A DNA stretch of 49,909 nt from Desulfogranum marinum (GCF_016918565.1 NZ_JAFFQD010000038.1:1-49909), one strand, 5' to 3'; positions 1-8,981 are shown, counted from the first letter of the stretch. Numbers and translations are program-made. The notes: a model not told the origin generated them from the letters alone.

Positions 1-1
1 C

Positions 2-127
2 CAGGCAGCCGGATTTACCAACCTGGATGATCGCCTGCCTGAATTTTTTGCTGAAGAACCCATTGCTCCGCACAACGTGGTCTGGGATATGTCTGGAGAG
101 GAAATCGATACTTTCTGGAATTTCTAA
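2..127 (+). CDS. Aldehyde:ferredoxin oxidoreductase, C-terminal end (partial)
   Basis: Only the last 41 codons are in the window; the reading frame enters from the left edge and ends at a TAA. The tail reads LPEFFAEEPIAPHNVVWDM, which matches the conserved C-terminus of tungsten-dependent aldehyde:ferredoxin oxidoreductases. These enzymes oxidise aldehydes to acids (or run in reverse) with a bis-pterin tungsten site and one 4Fe-4S cluster in the cytoplasm. A moaD-like gene follows, and tungstate uptake genes lie 19 kb further on, which fits a tungsten enzyme. The catalytic part is outside the window, so the subfamily (AOR, FOR, GAPOR or another) cannot be decided. Confidence 0.8.
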   Translation, partial: QAAGFTNLDDRLPEFFAEEPIAPHNVVWDMSGEEIDTFWNF

Positions 128-138
128 TAAAGCTGTAA

Positions 139-174
139 GTAGAAAAGTATTATTATACTTTTCTACCGTTTTTT
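139..174 (+). terminator. Rho-independent terminator after the oxidoreductase gene
   Basis: A perfect 12-bp stem (GTAGAAAAGTAT, positions 139-150, pairing with 155-166) closes a TATT loop and is followed after CG by six T residues at 169-174. It lies 12 bases after the stop codon. The stem is AT-rich but long and without mismatches. Confidence 0.8.
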
Positions 175-183
175 GTTGAACAT

Positions 184-213
184 TGAGGCCTGACTCCCTA
201 GAGCCGGGCCTCA
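184..213 (+). other. Hairpin in the leader of the moaD-like gene
   Basis: TGAGGCC at 184-190 pairs with GGCCTCA at 207-213 around a 16-base loop. The sequence TACAACTTTTT follows, so it could act as a weak terminator or a leader structure for the gene starting at 235. I could not match it to a known riboswitch. Confidence 0.35.
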
Positions 214-234
214 TACAACTTTTTATTGACACCT

Positions 235-459
235 ATGAAAATTACAGTAAAACTTTTTGCGTATTTTCGTGACAATCGTTTCATAAAGCAGGAGCAAGAT
301 CTCCCGCCCGGAACGACTGTCCGCGACATTATCAATTCTTTGGAAATTGATATTGAAGAAATAGGGGTAACCATGATTAATTCTCGCCATTGTCAGTTCG
401 ATCAGGAAATACAGGCGGGTGATCAAGTTGCTATTTTTCCTGCTATTGGCGGAGGATGA
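235..459 (+). CDS. MoaD/ThiS-family sulfur carrier protein
   Basis: A 74-residue protein with the ubiquitin-like MoaD/ThiS fold pattern: MKITVKLFAYFR at the start, a central LPPGTTVRDII segment and the AIFPAIGGG tail. Family members receive sulfur as a C-terminal thiocarboxylate after adenylation by a MoeB/ThiF-type enzyme and pass it to the pterin precursor. The normal ending is Gly-Gly; here there are three glycines. I chose the ATG at 235 over an in-frame TTG at 226 because it gives the usual N-terminus; no clear ribosome binding site is visible. Position just after a tungsten oxidoreductase gene suggests a tungstopterin-dedicated MoaD. The activating enzyme could be the MoeB-like protein at 23127. 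Confidence 0.8.
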   Translation: MKITVKLFAYFRDNRFIKQEQDLPPGTTVRDIINSLEIDIEEIGVTMINSRHCQFDQEIQAGDQVAIFPAIGGG

Positions 460-528
460 TCAACACTTTTTCCTGTTGCGTCTGTACAGCTGCTCATAGC
501 TCTCACTTCAACCAGACAGGCTTCCCGC

Positions 529-1506
529 ATGAAACACATCCTCTTACTGTTTTCTTGTCTCCTTTCTTTCTTCATCAGCCAACCCTCTCAAGCAGCCCAG
601 GAAATAAAGCTTGGAGTTGTCACTAAACCCGGATCGGCACAAAACATCGTTGCCGGCAAATTCAAGGAAATCCTGGAAAAAGTTTCCGACGGAAAATATA
701 CGGTTAAAGTCTACCACTCCAAATCTCTCGGTAACGAGACCGAAATACTTCAACAGATCCAGATGGGCACAGTACAAATGGGTGTTATTACAGTTGGCCC
801 GTTTGACACTTTTGCTCCCCTAGTCCGTGTCATCAACTATCCCTTCCTTTTTAAGGACAATCAACAGGCAGATCTCATTCTTGACGGCCCATTAGGCGAC
901 GAAATACTCAGTGATCTTGAAAAAGTCGGCTTCAAAGGATTAGCATTTTCCGAAAATGGTTTCAGGAATCTAACCAACAACAAACGGCCCGTAAAAACAG
1001 CCGCCGATGTCAAAGGACTCAAAATAAGGGTTATGGCTTCCCCTCTGCACAAATCCATATGGCAGGCCCTTGGTGCGAACCCAACCCCTATGCCTTGGCC
1101 GATTTACTCAGAGCTCGAGCAGGGAGTTATTGACGGACAGGAAAACCCTCTTTGGGTTATGGAGGTGTACAAGTTTTACGAAGTACAGAAATACATGACC
1201 ATGTCACGCCACGTATATTCCGCCCACATTGATGTGGCCTCGCTCATGTGGTGGCAGACCCTTACCCCTGAAGACCGCAAGATGATCACACAGGCAATGG
1301 TTGAAGCCTCCCGTTTCCAACGAAAAGATAATCGCGACAAAGACGGAGCCCGTTTAGCCCTGCTCAAGGAAAAAGGAATGGTTATCGAAGAACAACCTGA
1401 CATCGCAAGCTTCCGTGATAAGGTCGCAACCTTGAAAAACATGGACATCTATCAAGAACCTAAAGTTCAGGCGTTGCTGCTGAAGATGCTGGAAGCCACC
1501 AAGTAA
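529..1506 (+). CDS. dctP: TRAP transporter solute-binding protein, DctP family
   Basis: A 325-residue periplasmic binding protein of a tripartite ATP-independent (TRAP) transporter. Residues 1-22 form a signal peptide (hydrophobic LLLFSCLLSFFIS, likely cleavage near SQAAQ). The mature part carries DctP family features, including ADVKGLKIRVMASP and the ELEQGVIDGQENP segment that holds the carboxylate ligand in this family. It hands its ligand to the DctQ/DctM membrane pair encoded next. Ligands in this family are usually C4-dicarboxylates or other organic acids; the exact one cannot be read from sequence. The ribosome binding site is weak. Confidence 0.9.
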   Translation: MKHILLLFSCLLSFFISQPSQAAQEIKLGVVTKPGSAQNIVAGKFKEILEKVSDGKYTVKVYHSKSLGNETEILQQIQMGTVQMGVITVGPFDTFAPLVRVINYPFLFKDNQQADLILDGPLGDEILSDLEKVGFKGLAFSENGFRNLTNNKRPVKTAADVKGLKIRVMASPLHKSIWQALGANPTPMPWPIYSELEQGVIDGQENPLWVMEVYKFYEVQKYMTMSRHVYSAHIDVASLMWWQTLTPEDRKMITQAMVEASRFQRKDNRDKDGARLALLKEKGMVIEEQPDIASFRDKVATLKNMDIYQEPKVQALLLKMLEATK

Positions 1507-1548
1507 TTTTCAGTTTACCCGGCCAACACCTTCTTTTAAAAATTACGG

Positions 1549-1570
1549 GGGCAGATCGCAAGGTCTGCCC
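1549..1570 (+). promoter_or_regulatory. Intercistronic hairpin between dctP and dctQ
   Basis: GGGCAGA (1549-1555) pairs with TCTGCCC (1564-1570) around an 8-base loop, followed by TCTTTACTT. It lies in the 85-base gap between the binding protein and the small permease. A partial terminator or RNA-stabilising hairpin here would give more binding protein than membrane subunits. Confidence 0.55.
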
Positions 1571-1591
1571 TCTTTACTTATCGGCCTTGCT

Positions 1592-2074
1592 GTGATTCGA
1601 TCCATGCAAACCTGCTGTCGGCGACTGAACGCTTGCATCGAGTATCTTCTCTTTACCATTGGTTTTTCCATGGCCCTGCTTGTTGCTGCTCAGGTTTTTT
1701 ACCGCTATGTTTTAAACAATTCGCTTTTCTGGTCTGAGGAACTGGCAAGGTACATGCTTGTCTGGATCAGTTTTCTCGGCGCAACGACAGCCTACTACAA
1801 GGGCCTTCATCCCGGTGTGGACTTTATCGTCTCTCGCCTTTCAGCAACTCAGCGAAGGTGGACAGCAATAGTTGTGCACCTGGTTTCCATTTCTCTTTTC
1901 ACGACGATCACTGTTGCAGGCTTTCAATTTGCTTATTTTGTCCGCCACCAGATTTCACCGGCTTTAGGAATTGAAAAATGGGTAATCCTGGCTGTTATTC
2001 CGATCAGTGGGATTATTCTCATCGGATACGCACTGACGGCACTCGCCTGCACGGCAAGGGGAGACTGGTCATGA
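1592..2074 (+). CDS. dctQ: TRAP transporter small permease, DctQ family
   Basis: A protein of about 160 residues with four predicted membrane segments, typical of the small TRAP subunit. The conserved RYVLNNSLFWSEELARYMLVW region around residues 37-58 matches the family. It pairs with DctM in the inner membrane. The frame opens with GTG at 1592; an in-frame ATG at 1604 (MQTCCRR) is an equally good start. Its stop overlaps the dctM start (ATGA), which indicates translational coupling. Confidence 0.88.
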   Translation: MIRSMQTCCRRLNACIEYLLFTIGFSMALLVAAQVFYRYVLNNSLFWSEELARYMLVWISFLGATTAYYKGLHPGVDFIVSRLSATQRRWTAIVVHLVSISLFTTITVAGFQFAYFVRHQISPALGIEKWVILAVIPISGIILIGYALTALACTARGDWS

Positions 2075-3351
2075 CCAGCGAAATACTGCTTATCTCCCTT
2101 CTCGCACTTTTTGCGCTCAATGTTCCCATAGCCATCAGTATCGGTGCTGCCTCAGTACTGGCCATTGTCATTCAAGGCGATTTTCCGATCATGATGATTG
2201 CCCAGCGCCTTTTTTCCGGAACTGATTCATTCCACCTCATGGCCGTTCCACTTTTCATGTTTGCCGGTGTTTTGATGGATGCGGGAGGGATAAGCAAACG
2301 CATTATTGACTTTGCCAATGCATTGGTAGGTTGGCTGCCGGGTGGACTTGCAGCTGTCACCATCGTTTCAGCCATGTTTTTTGCCGGCATTTCAGGATCT
2401 GCTGCCGCCGACGCCGCAGCAGTGGGCGCTATCCTTATTCCGGCAATGAAAAAGTCAGGTTATTCTTCAGACTTTGCCGCTGCAGTACAGGCTTCAGGAG
2501 GATCTATCGGGGTCATCATTCCTCCTTCCATCCCTATGATTATCTTCGGTTTTCTTACCGGCGCCTCCATTGGACAACTTTTTGCCGCTGGCATTCTCCC
2601 CGGCCTGCTCATCGGGATTTCACTGATAGCAGTTTCTACTCTCATCTCGCTTCGTTATCGATATTCGGCGACCACCCCTTTTTCAGCAAAACATGTTTGG
2701 CATACGTTTAAACAGTCACTCTTAGCTCTTGGAGCCCCGATCATTATCCTCGGCGGCATCCTCAGCGGCGTTTTCACTGCAACGGAATCGGCTGCCATGG
2801 CTGTTATTTATGCCCTGCTCGTTGGAATGGTTATCTATAGGCAACTGACCATAAAAAGTCTTTTTCCCCTTTTTCGCGATGCTGCTGTTACCTCCTCCAT
2901 AGTCATGTTTATTATTGCTATGGCTTCTATTTTCAGCTGGATCGCTGCCATTGAAAATATCCCGGAACAACTGGCTCAATCCTTACTCAGCATGACCAGC
3001 AACCCGACCATACTCTTGCTGCTGATCAATCTTATTCTTCTCATTGCCGGTACTTTTGTTGAAACAACCGCAGCCCTGATCCTCCTGGTCCCCACTATCA
3101 TCTCGATGCTGCCTATGCTCGGCATTGACATTGTCCAGCTCGGCGTGATAGTCGTCACCAACTTGGCTATCGGCATGCTGACTCCACCCATGGGTATTTG
3201 CCTGATTGTTTCCGCATCCATTTCCGGTGATTCCATAGGAGCAGTAAGCAGGCGTATTATCCCGTTTCTGCTTATCCTCCTGATCGACCTTCTCCTGATA
3301 ACCTTTTACCCCCCCCTAACCATGTGGCTGGCTGGATTTATAGGAAACTAG
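2071..3351 (+). CDS. dctM: TRAP transporter large permease, DctM family
   Basis: A 426-residue very hydrophobic protein with the DctM pattern: MAVPLFMFAGVLMDAGGISKR near residue 55, GISGSAAADAAAVGAILIPAM and GGSIGVIIPPSIPMII in the first half, and a related repeat in the second half (VVTNLAIGMLTPPMGICL). It is the ion-coupled transport subunit in the inner membrane. I chose the ATG at 2071 (MTSEILL) rather than an upstream in-frame start because it overlaps the dctQ stop by ATGA, as is usual in this operon type. Confidence 0.92.
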   Translation: MTSEILLISLLALFALNVPIAISIGAASVLAIVIQGDFPIMMIAQRLFSGTDSFHLMAVPLFMFAGVLMDAGGISKRIIDFANALVGWLPGGLAAVTIVSAMFFAGISGSAAADAAAVGAILIPAMKKSGYSSDFAAAVQASGGSIGVIIPPSIPMIIFGFLTGASIGQLFAAGILPGLLIGISLIAVSTLISLRYRYSATTPFSAKHVWHTFKQSLLALGAPIIILGGILSGVFTATESAAMAVIYALLVGMVIYRQLTIKSLFPLFRDAAVTSSIVMFIIAMASIFSWIAAIENIPEQLAQSLLSMTSNPTILLLLINLILLIAGTFVETTAALILLVPTIISMLPMLGIDIVQLGVIVVTNLAIGMLTPPMGICLIVSASISGDSIGAVSRRIIPFLLILLIDLLLITFYPPLTMWLAGFIGN

Positions 3352-3728
3352 TTTTTAAGGGGACCAAAAACAATACTTTTTCCAGTAATATCAGGGGCAA
3401 TGCTACAATTTTTCCTCGGAGAAAAAGAAGACTCCGATACTCCGTATCTGCCCGTAGTAAAATTCTCGCATGCTTCGGATTGGTCGATACTTCCCCGGTC
3501 TTGATTGTAAAATCTCATTACTCAAGACACCCCCAAAATTCACTTTCTGCCGAAAACCGACGATTATCTTGGAAAATACGTTATCCGCCTCTCTTTATTT
3601 CCAGCCTTTTGTTACTTTAGGGTTGCAGAAAACAAACAAACCATGCGATATTAAACATTGCACATCTTGCACAAATAGCCACGCCCCCCAAAAAACAACT
3701 GTTTAAGGTCTTAACCTAGTTATAAAGC
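3352..3728 (+). other. Intergenic region, 377 bases, no gene recognised
   Basis: This stretch separates the TRAP operon from the electron transfer module. Short open frames occur but none has a ribosome binding site or a recognisable product. I see no clear terminator after dctM and no convincing sigma-70 or sigma-54 promoter. It presumably holds the promoter of the gene at 3729. Confidence 0.5.
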
Positions 3729-5186
3729 ATGGTTTATGAAGTTAAAGTCAATGAACTAGCCGAAGAATTCGGTGTTCATCGCAATACGATCAGAAACTGG
3801 ATCAACTCAGGATCTCTCCCCGCCCAGAAAGCACCTGGGCGCCGATATGTCATCCAGCAGGAAGACTACCTTAAGCTGTGCGAAAAATTCGGCCGCAAGC
3901 CAAAAGTCGACCTCCCCAAACGACGAATAGAAAACGAATTTCAAAAAGATCAAACCAAAGAGTCAACGACCCCGCCCATCCATCTCAACCTGAAAACTTC
4001 GGACTTGAAAGATGCCGTTGATTTTGCCGGCATCTGCACCACATGCGGCAGCTGCGCCAGCGCCTGCCCTCTCTCTGGAGTAGACGGCCTTGACCCTCGA
4101 AAAATAGTGCGCATGGCAGCGCTCGGCATAGGCAAGGAACTGATAGACATCGAATGGCCCTGGAAATGTACTCTCTGCGGCAGGTGCGAAGAATCCTGCC
4201 CGATGAACATTAAGATAGTGACACTCATGCGCACTCTCCGTGCACACAGGCAACGTCACAAAGTCCCCCACCCTCTCCAAAAAGGAGTTACAACCTGCCT
4301 GGAAAAAGGAAACAATCTGGGTATCCCAAAAGATGATTTTCTAGAGCTTGTCAATGATCTGGGAGTAGAACTTGCTGAAACCAGTTGCCCTGGTTTTGTC
4401 CCCCCCATCGATGTCCGGGGTGCACGGCTGCTAGTAACGATCAACTCTAAAGAACCATTTGCCCAGCCCGACGATATGACGCGGTGGTGGCGTATATTTT
4501 ATGCTGCTGACGAATCGTGGACAATCTCCTCTGAAAACTGGGAGGGGGTCAATTGGGGACTCTATACCGGCGATGACAATGCGATGAAAACAATTGTTGA
4601 ACGTATCGTCGACAATATGGAACGGCTTAACTGTCAGGCCCTGCTCCTTCCTGAGTGTGGTCATGCCTATTATGCGACCCGATATGGTTTGGAAAAATGG
4701 TTCCCGGAATCACTACAAAAATTCAAAATTTATTCTGTTTTTGACCTATTACTTGAATATATTACAGAAAACAGAATAACTCTTGACCATGCGGTACATA
4801 ACCAGCTGACAACACTCCATGACTCCTGCAACTACGGCAGAAAATCACTCAAGGCTTTTGGTCACGGCTATTTCGATGAGGGACGTACAATCGTCAAAAA
4901 ATGTTGCCGGAACTTTATCGAACTTATCCCCAACAAGCTGGACAACTACTGCTGTGGTGCCGGAGGAGGAGCCTGGGCAACCCCCTATGCCGCCGAACGT
5001 ACCTATTTCGGCAGAGAAAAGGCTCGACAAATTCAGCAGGCAGAGGCAGAGATTGTTGTTGTCTCTTGTCACAGCTGTAAAGACCAACTTGAAAAAACCC
5101 TTGCCCGAGAATTTAACCTGAACATTGAAGTCAAGTATATCTGGGAGCTGGTGTCGCAGGCACTGGTTCTCCCTGAAAGTACATGA
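3729..5186 (+). CDS. HTH domain fused to HdrC/HdrB-like Fe-S electron transfer protein
   Basis: A 485-residue protein with three parts. Residues 1-58 look like an excisionase/MerR-type helix-turn-helix (VNELAEEFGVHRNTIRNWI, then GRRYVIQQEDYLKL). Residues about 95-165 are HdrC-like with two 4Fe-4S motifs, CTTCGSCASACP and CTLCGRCEESCP. The rest is HdrB/DsrK-like: a first CCG-type half without its cysteine core but with LLPECGHAYY, and a complete second CCG domain (DSCNYGRKS, KKCC, NYCCGAGGGAW, SCHSCKDQL) expected to hold a noncubane 4Fe-4S cluster. It should pass electrons to or from the HdrA encoded next. The HTH at the N-terminus is unusual for an Hdr subunit and could make this a redox-sensing regulator, or could be a remnant used for protein contact. 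One uninterrupted frame supports a real fusion. Confidence 0.85.
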   Translation: MVYEVKVNELAEEFGVHRNTIRNWINSGSLPAQKAPGRRYVIQQEDYLKLCEKFGRKPKVDLPKRRIENEFQKDQTKESTTPPIHLNLKTSDLKDAVDFAGICTTCGSCASACPLSGVDGLDPRKIVRMAALGIGKELIDIEWPWKCTLCGRCEESCPMNIKIVTLMRTLRAHRQRHKVPHPLQKGVTTCLEKGNNLGIPKDDFLELVNDLGVELAETSCPGFVPPIDVRGARLLVTINSKEPFAQPDDMTRWWRIFYAADESWTISSENWEGVNWGLYTGDDNAMKTIVERIVDNMERLNCQALLLPECGHAYYATRYGLEKWFPESLQKFKIYSVFDLLLEYITENRITLDHAVHNQLTTLHDSCNYGRKSLKAFGHGYFDEGRTIVKKCCRNFIELIPNKLDNYCCGAGGGAWATPYAAERTYFGREKARQIQQAEAEIVVVSCHSCKDQLEKTLAREFNLNIEVKYIWELVSQALVLPEST

Positions 5187-5274
5187 AACGATCAGCTGCA
5201 AGGCTTCAACAATCAGCGTCATGTTATGCGACAGGTTAAATCGGTTTTAAGGTCATACACAAGGTATAATAGTT

Positions 5275-8200
5275 ATGTCAGCGACTGAAAATACAGGTGC
5301 AGTTATGGTTGTTGGCGGCGGTGTCTCCGGAATGCAGGCAGCCCTCGACCTAGCCGAATCAGGCTATTTTGTTTACCTCATAGAACAAACCGGTGCTATC
5401 GGTGGCACCATGCCTCAACTCGACAAGACTTTTCCCACCAATGATTGCTCCATGTGCATCATTGCGCCTAAACTCGTTGAATGCGGTCGCCACCCAGACA
5501 TTCAAATCATGACCCTGAGCAAGGTTCTGGATGTTGAAGGGGTAGCCGGAGACTTTACGGTGAGGGTAAAAGAATACCCGCGCTATATTGACCAACAAAA
5601 ATGCATCGCTTGCGGTCTGTGTACAGATGTATGTCCGATAAAAGTTGACGATCCCTTCAACGAGGGGATGACCATCCGCAAGGCCATCTATATCAAATAC
5701 CCCCAGGCTGTCCCCCTAAAATACCAAATAGACCAGCAGGCCTGCATTCAACTCAATGGCCCAGGTCGATGCGGGGCCTGCGCACAGGTCTGTCCAGCCG
5801 ATGCTGTGAATTTCGACGACCGTGAAAAAAAACACTCCCTGCATGTCGGTGCCATTATACTTGCTCCTGGTTTTCAGGCTTTTGATCCAAACAAAAACCA
5901 TATACTGGGGTTTGGTCACTATCCCAATGTAGTCACCTCGCTTCAACTTGAACGAATACTGGCATCCACCGGCCCTACCGGCGGCGTCCTGACCCGGCCG
6001 TCAGATAATAAACCGGTAAAAAAAGTGGCATTTTTACAATGTGTGGGCAGCCGCGACAAAAACCGCTGTAACAACGAGTACTGCTCCTCTGTATGCTGCA
6101 TGAGTGCTATCAAAGAGGCAGTGATTATCAAGGAACAACTGCCGGATACGGAAATAACAATTTACCACAGCGATGTCCGTACCCACGGTAAAGATTTTGA
6201 CCGCTTTTTTATCCAGGCAAAAAATGAACACAACATTCATTTCATACGGGCGAAAGTCAACGCCGTACAGCCAAAAGACAAAAAGGGAACCTTACGTATC
6301 CATTATGCCAACGAGGAAGGACGGCAAGTTAACCGATCAGTTGATCTTGTAGTTCTTTCCATAGGAATGGAAACACCCGATTCGGCCATCAGGCTTGCAG
6401 AAAAAATGGGCGTGCATATCACCCCGGACAGGTTTGCCTCCATATCTTCCTTTATGCCTGTTGCATCATCTAAAAAGGGTATTTTTGCCTGCGGTGCGTT
6501 TAACGGCCCCAGGGACATCCCTCAATCAGTAATAGGTGGGTCTGCAGCCGCTGCATGTGCTTCAATGATGCTGACCACCGCCCGGCACTCACTTACGCAC
6601 CGCCCCACGTCGGCAGTGGAAACAAAAAAAGACCAGAACAAACCGCGTACAGGGGTATTCATATGTCACTGTGGTTCCAACATTGCCGACGTGATTGACG
6701 TAAATCGAGTTGCAGAATATGCCAAATCGTTACCTGGTGTAATATATGTTGACCAGAATCTTTTTGCCTGTGCCCAGGATAACCAGCAATACATTGCTCA
6801 ACAAATCAGGGAAAAAGAACTCAACAGGATCGTTATCGCCGCCTGCAGCCCACAAACCCATGAGCAACTGTTCCGGAAAACGCTGCGCTCCGCTGGCATA
6901 AACGAGTACCTGGTCGAAATGGCCAACATCCGAAATCAGGACTCCTGGGTCCATCGACATGAACCGGAAAAGGCAACTGACAAGGCATTAGACCTGGTCA
7001 GAATGGCAGTTGCCAAAGTCGCTCTGCAAAAACCATTGTACCCCGTCAGCATACCGGTTGTCCCCGAAGCACTGATAATAGGAGGCGGTGTTTCCGGAAT
7101 GACGGCTGCCCTTAACCTTGCAAACCAAGGTTTTCCAGTTCATCTCATCGAAAAATCAAACCTGCTGGGTGGAAACGCACTTCATCTCTTTCAGACGTGG
7201 AACGGCGAGCAGGTTCCCCGTTACCTGAAAAAGCTGCAGGAACAAATCTATGATCAGGATAAAATTACCGTTCATCTCAAATCCACGGTAACGGATTCAT
7301 CAGGTCAGGCCGGCCACTTTAAGACCAGTATCAAAACCGCTACGGGCCGTAAAAAAATCATCGAACACGGAGCCGTCATTTTAACCACGGGAGGCAAACG
7401 TTACATTCCCAACGAATTCGGATACGGCAAAATACCAAACGTGGTTGCCTCCATCGAATTCGACAAACTCCACATGCACAATGAAATGCGGGTTGCCCAT
7501 GGCAAATCCTTTGTATTCATCCAGTGTGTCGGTTCCCGTAACAAGTTGCGCCCCTACTGCTCAAAATCCTGCTGCACTCACTCCATCCAAAGCGCCATCA
7601 AGCTTAAGCAGGAAATGCCTTCCAGGCGGATATATATCCTTTACAGGGAGATCAGAACCTATGGCCAGCGGGAAAGAATATACAACCAGGCAAGGGAGAT
7701 GGGAATCATCTTTATCAACTATGATCTCCAAGGCCCACCGGTCATTTCCGAGGGTGAAAACGGCCTTATAGTGACCACCCGTGACCATATTCTTCACAGG
7801 CCGATGGAGATAGAAACCGACATGGTCGTACTCGCCTCGGCAACACTTGCCAACCCTGAAAGCAAGGATCTTGCCCAGTTGTTTAAACTTCCCCTAAGCA
7901 GCGATGGTTTCTTTCAAGAGGCACACGCCAAACTCCGACCGGTTGAATTTAACACCAATGGTGTTTTTGTAGCGGGCCTTGCCCATTACCCAAAGCCATT
8001 GGAAGAATCCATATCACAAGCCCTGGCTGCCGCCTCTAAGGCTACTGCGCTCCTTGCGCAAGAGAGCGTGGAACTGGATGCTATCGTCGCCCATGTTGAC
8101 CCGGCCCACTGCGACGGATGTGCCATCTGCATTGATGCTTGCCCTTACCATGCCATACGACTTGTCGACCACGCAGAGCCAGACGGCACTGCCGGTAAAA

Positions 8201-8382
8201 TTATCGAAATAGATCCATCCCTTTGCAAAGGGTGCGGCATTTGCCAGGGTGCTTGTCCCAAACGGGGGGTATACATCACCGGTTACACCTATGATCAGCT
8301 TTTAGCTCAAGTTGACGCAGCCCTGGCACCCATTGAACAAAATCCTGCTGAAATCCTAAAAAACGAGCAAGAACATGGATAG
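5275..8382 (+). CDS. hdrA: Double-length HdrA-like FAD/Fe-S oxidoreductase
   Basis: A 1035-residue cytoplasmic protein. The first part (to about residue 450) is an HdrA/QmoA-like flavoprotein: FAD motif VVGGGVSGMQAA at about 13, the conserved NDCSMCIIAPKLVECGRHP segment, and two 4Fe-4S motifs near 110 (CIACGLCTDVCP) and 168 (CGACAQVCP). From about 460 a full HdrA begins with the GVFICHCGSNI N-terminal domain, a second FAD motif (IGGGVSGMTAA at about 601) and a C-terminal two-cluster ferredoxin domain (CDGCAICIDACP near 945, CKGCGICQGACP near 983). Standard HdrA is about 650 residues, so this is a tandem form. HdrA is the flavin site of electron bifurcation. A good ribosome binding site (AAGG) precedes the ATG, and the gene overlaps mvhD by 8 bases. 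Confidence 0.9.
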   Translation: MSATENTGAVMVVGGGVSGMQAALDLAESGYFVYLIEQTGAIGGTMPQLDKTFPTNDCSMCIIAPKLVECGRHPDIQIMTLSKVLDVEGVAGDFTVRVKEYPRYIDQQKCIACGLCTDVCPIKVDDPFNEGMTIRKAIYIKYPQAVPLKYQIDQQACIQLNGPGRCGACAQVCPADAVNFDDREKKHSLHVGAIILAPGFQAFDPNKNHILGFGHYPNVVTSLQLERILASTGPTGGVLTRPSDNKPVKKVAFLQCVGSRDKNRCNNEYCSSVCCMSAIKEAVIIKEQLPDTEITIYHSDVRTHGKDFDRFFIQAKNEHNIHFIRAKVNAVQPKDKKGTLRIHYANEEGRQVNRSVDLVVLSIGMETPDSAIRLAEKMGVHITPDRFASISSFMPVASSKKGIFACGAFNGPRDIPQSVIGGSAAAACASMMLTTARHSLTHRPTSAVETKKDQNKPRTGVFICHCGSNIADVIDVNRVAEYAKSLPGVIYVDQNLFACAQDNQQYIAQQIREKELNRIVIAACSPQTHEQLFRKTLRSAGINEYLVEMANIRNQDSWVHRHEPEKATDKALDLVRMAVAKVALQKPLYPVSIPVVPEALIIGGGVSGMTAALNLANQGFPVHLIEKSNLLGGNALHLFQTWNGEQVPRYLKKLQEQIYDQDKITVHLKSTVTDSSGQAGHFKTSIKTATGRKKIIEHGAVILTTGGKRYIPNEFGYGKIPNVVASIEFDKLHMHNEMRVAHGKSFVFIQCVGSRNKLRPYCSKSCCTHSIQSAIKLKQEMPSRRIYILYREIRTYGQRERIYNQAREMGIIFINYDLQGPPVISEGENGLIVTTRDHILHRPMEIETDMVVLASATLANPESKDLAQLFKLPLSSDGFFQEAHAKLRPVEFNTNGVFVAGLAHYPKPLEESISQALAAASKATALLAQESVELDAIVAHVDPAHCDGCAICIDACPYHAIRLVDHAEPDGTAGKIIEIDPSLCKGCGICQGACPKRGVYITGYTYDQLLAQVDAALAPIEQNPAEILKNEQEHG

Positions 8383-8779
8383 TGACGTTAAAATCATTGC
8401 TTTCTGCTGCAACTGGTGCTCCTATGCTGCAGCTGATCTGGCAGGGATATCCCGTATCCAATATCCATGTTCTGTGCGCATTATCCGAGTGATGTGTTCA
8501 GGCATGGTGCATCCGGACATGATTCTTCACGCCCTTAATCAAGGGGCAGACGGAGTCATGCTTATCGGCTGCCACCTCGGGGAATGTCATTACCAGGATG
8601 GTAATTACAAAGCTCTTGCCCGCATGGAAATTTTAGAAGAAATACTCGCCGATCTCGGATACCAAAAAGAACAACTGCAAACAACATGGCTCTCAGCCAA
8701 TGAACCCAATATGCTTGTTGATGCGGTGTACGACATGAATGAACGATTACTTGAACTTAAGGGCACCGTGGGAAAATAG
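8375..8779 (+). CDS. mvhD: MvhD/FrhD-type hydrogenase iron-sulfur subunit
   Basis: A 134-residue protein of the MvhD family. It shows the N-terminal FCCNWCSYAAADLAG motif and the later cysteines in RVMCSGMVHP and GCHLGECHYQDGN, which bind the 2Fe-2S cluster that links HdrA to a hydrogenase or formate dehydrogenase. The start overlaps the end of the HdrA gene, so the two are co-translated. The last codons (VGK and the TAG) lie in a stretch that matches the edge of a repeat element starting near 8770, so the C-terminus may have been altered by an insertion. Confidence 0.9.
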   Translation: MDSDVKIIAFCCNWCSYAAADLAGISRIQYPCSVRIIRVMCSGMVHPDMILHALNQGADGVMLIGCHLGECHYQDGNYKALARMEILEEILADLGYQKEQLQTTWLSANEPNMLVDAVYDMNERLLELKGTVGK

Positions 8780-8812
8780 ATATTTCGTTCAAAATCAGGC
8801 AAGCCTTACTAC
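8770..8812 (+). repeat. Fragment of the terminal-inverted-repeat element family
   Basis: This stretch resembles the left end of the full copy at 39397-39578. Both contain GGAAAAAT/GGAAAAT-like sequence, then CGTTCAA, then ATCAGGCAAGCC/GTCAGGCAAGCC. Only the first 40 or so bases are recognisable. The stop codon of the MvhD gene lies inside it. Confidence 0.55.
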
Positions 8813-8981
8813 ATTGTTCCTCATCCAAGAGCCCATTAAACAAGACCAAATAAGCGCAAGACTCTGGGAGACGTGGCAAAAAAAGCAATGTATCAAGGTG
8901 GATCTAAATCAACAGAGAAAGAATGCCGCCGCCCGGTGAAAGAAGACCGGAAAGCAGAGTGCACAATGCTGGAGAACCATA

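Noticed and set aside
3650..3700. Sigma-54 promoter before the HTH/Hdr gene
   Set aside because: TTGCACATCTTGCA has only 3 bases between the boxes instead of 5.
3324..3706. Short open frames after dctM
   Set aside because: They overlap dctM or lack ribosome binding sites, and the products show no family pattern.
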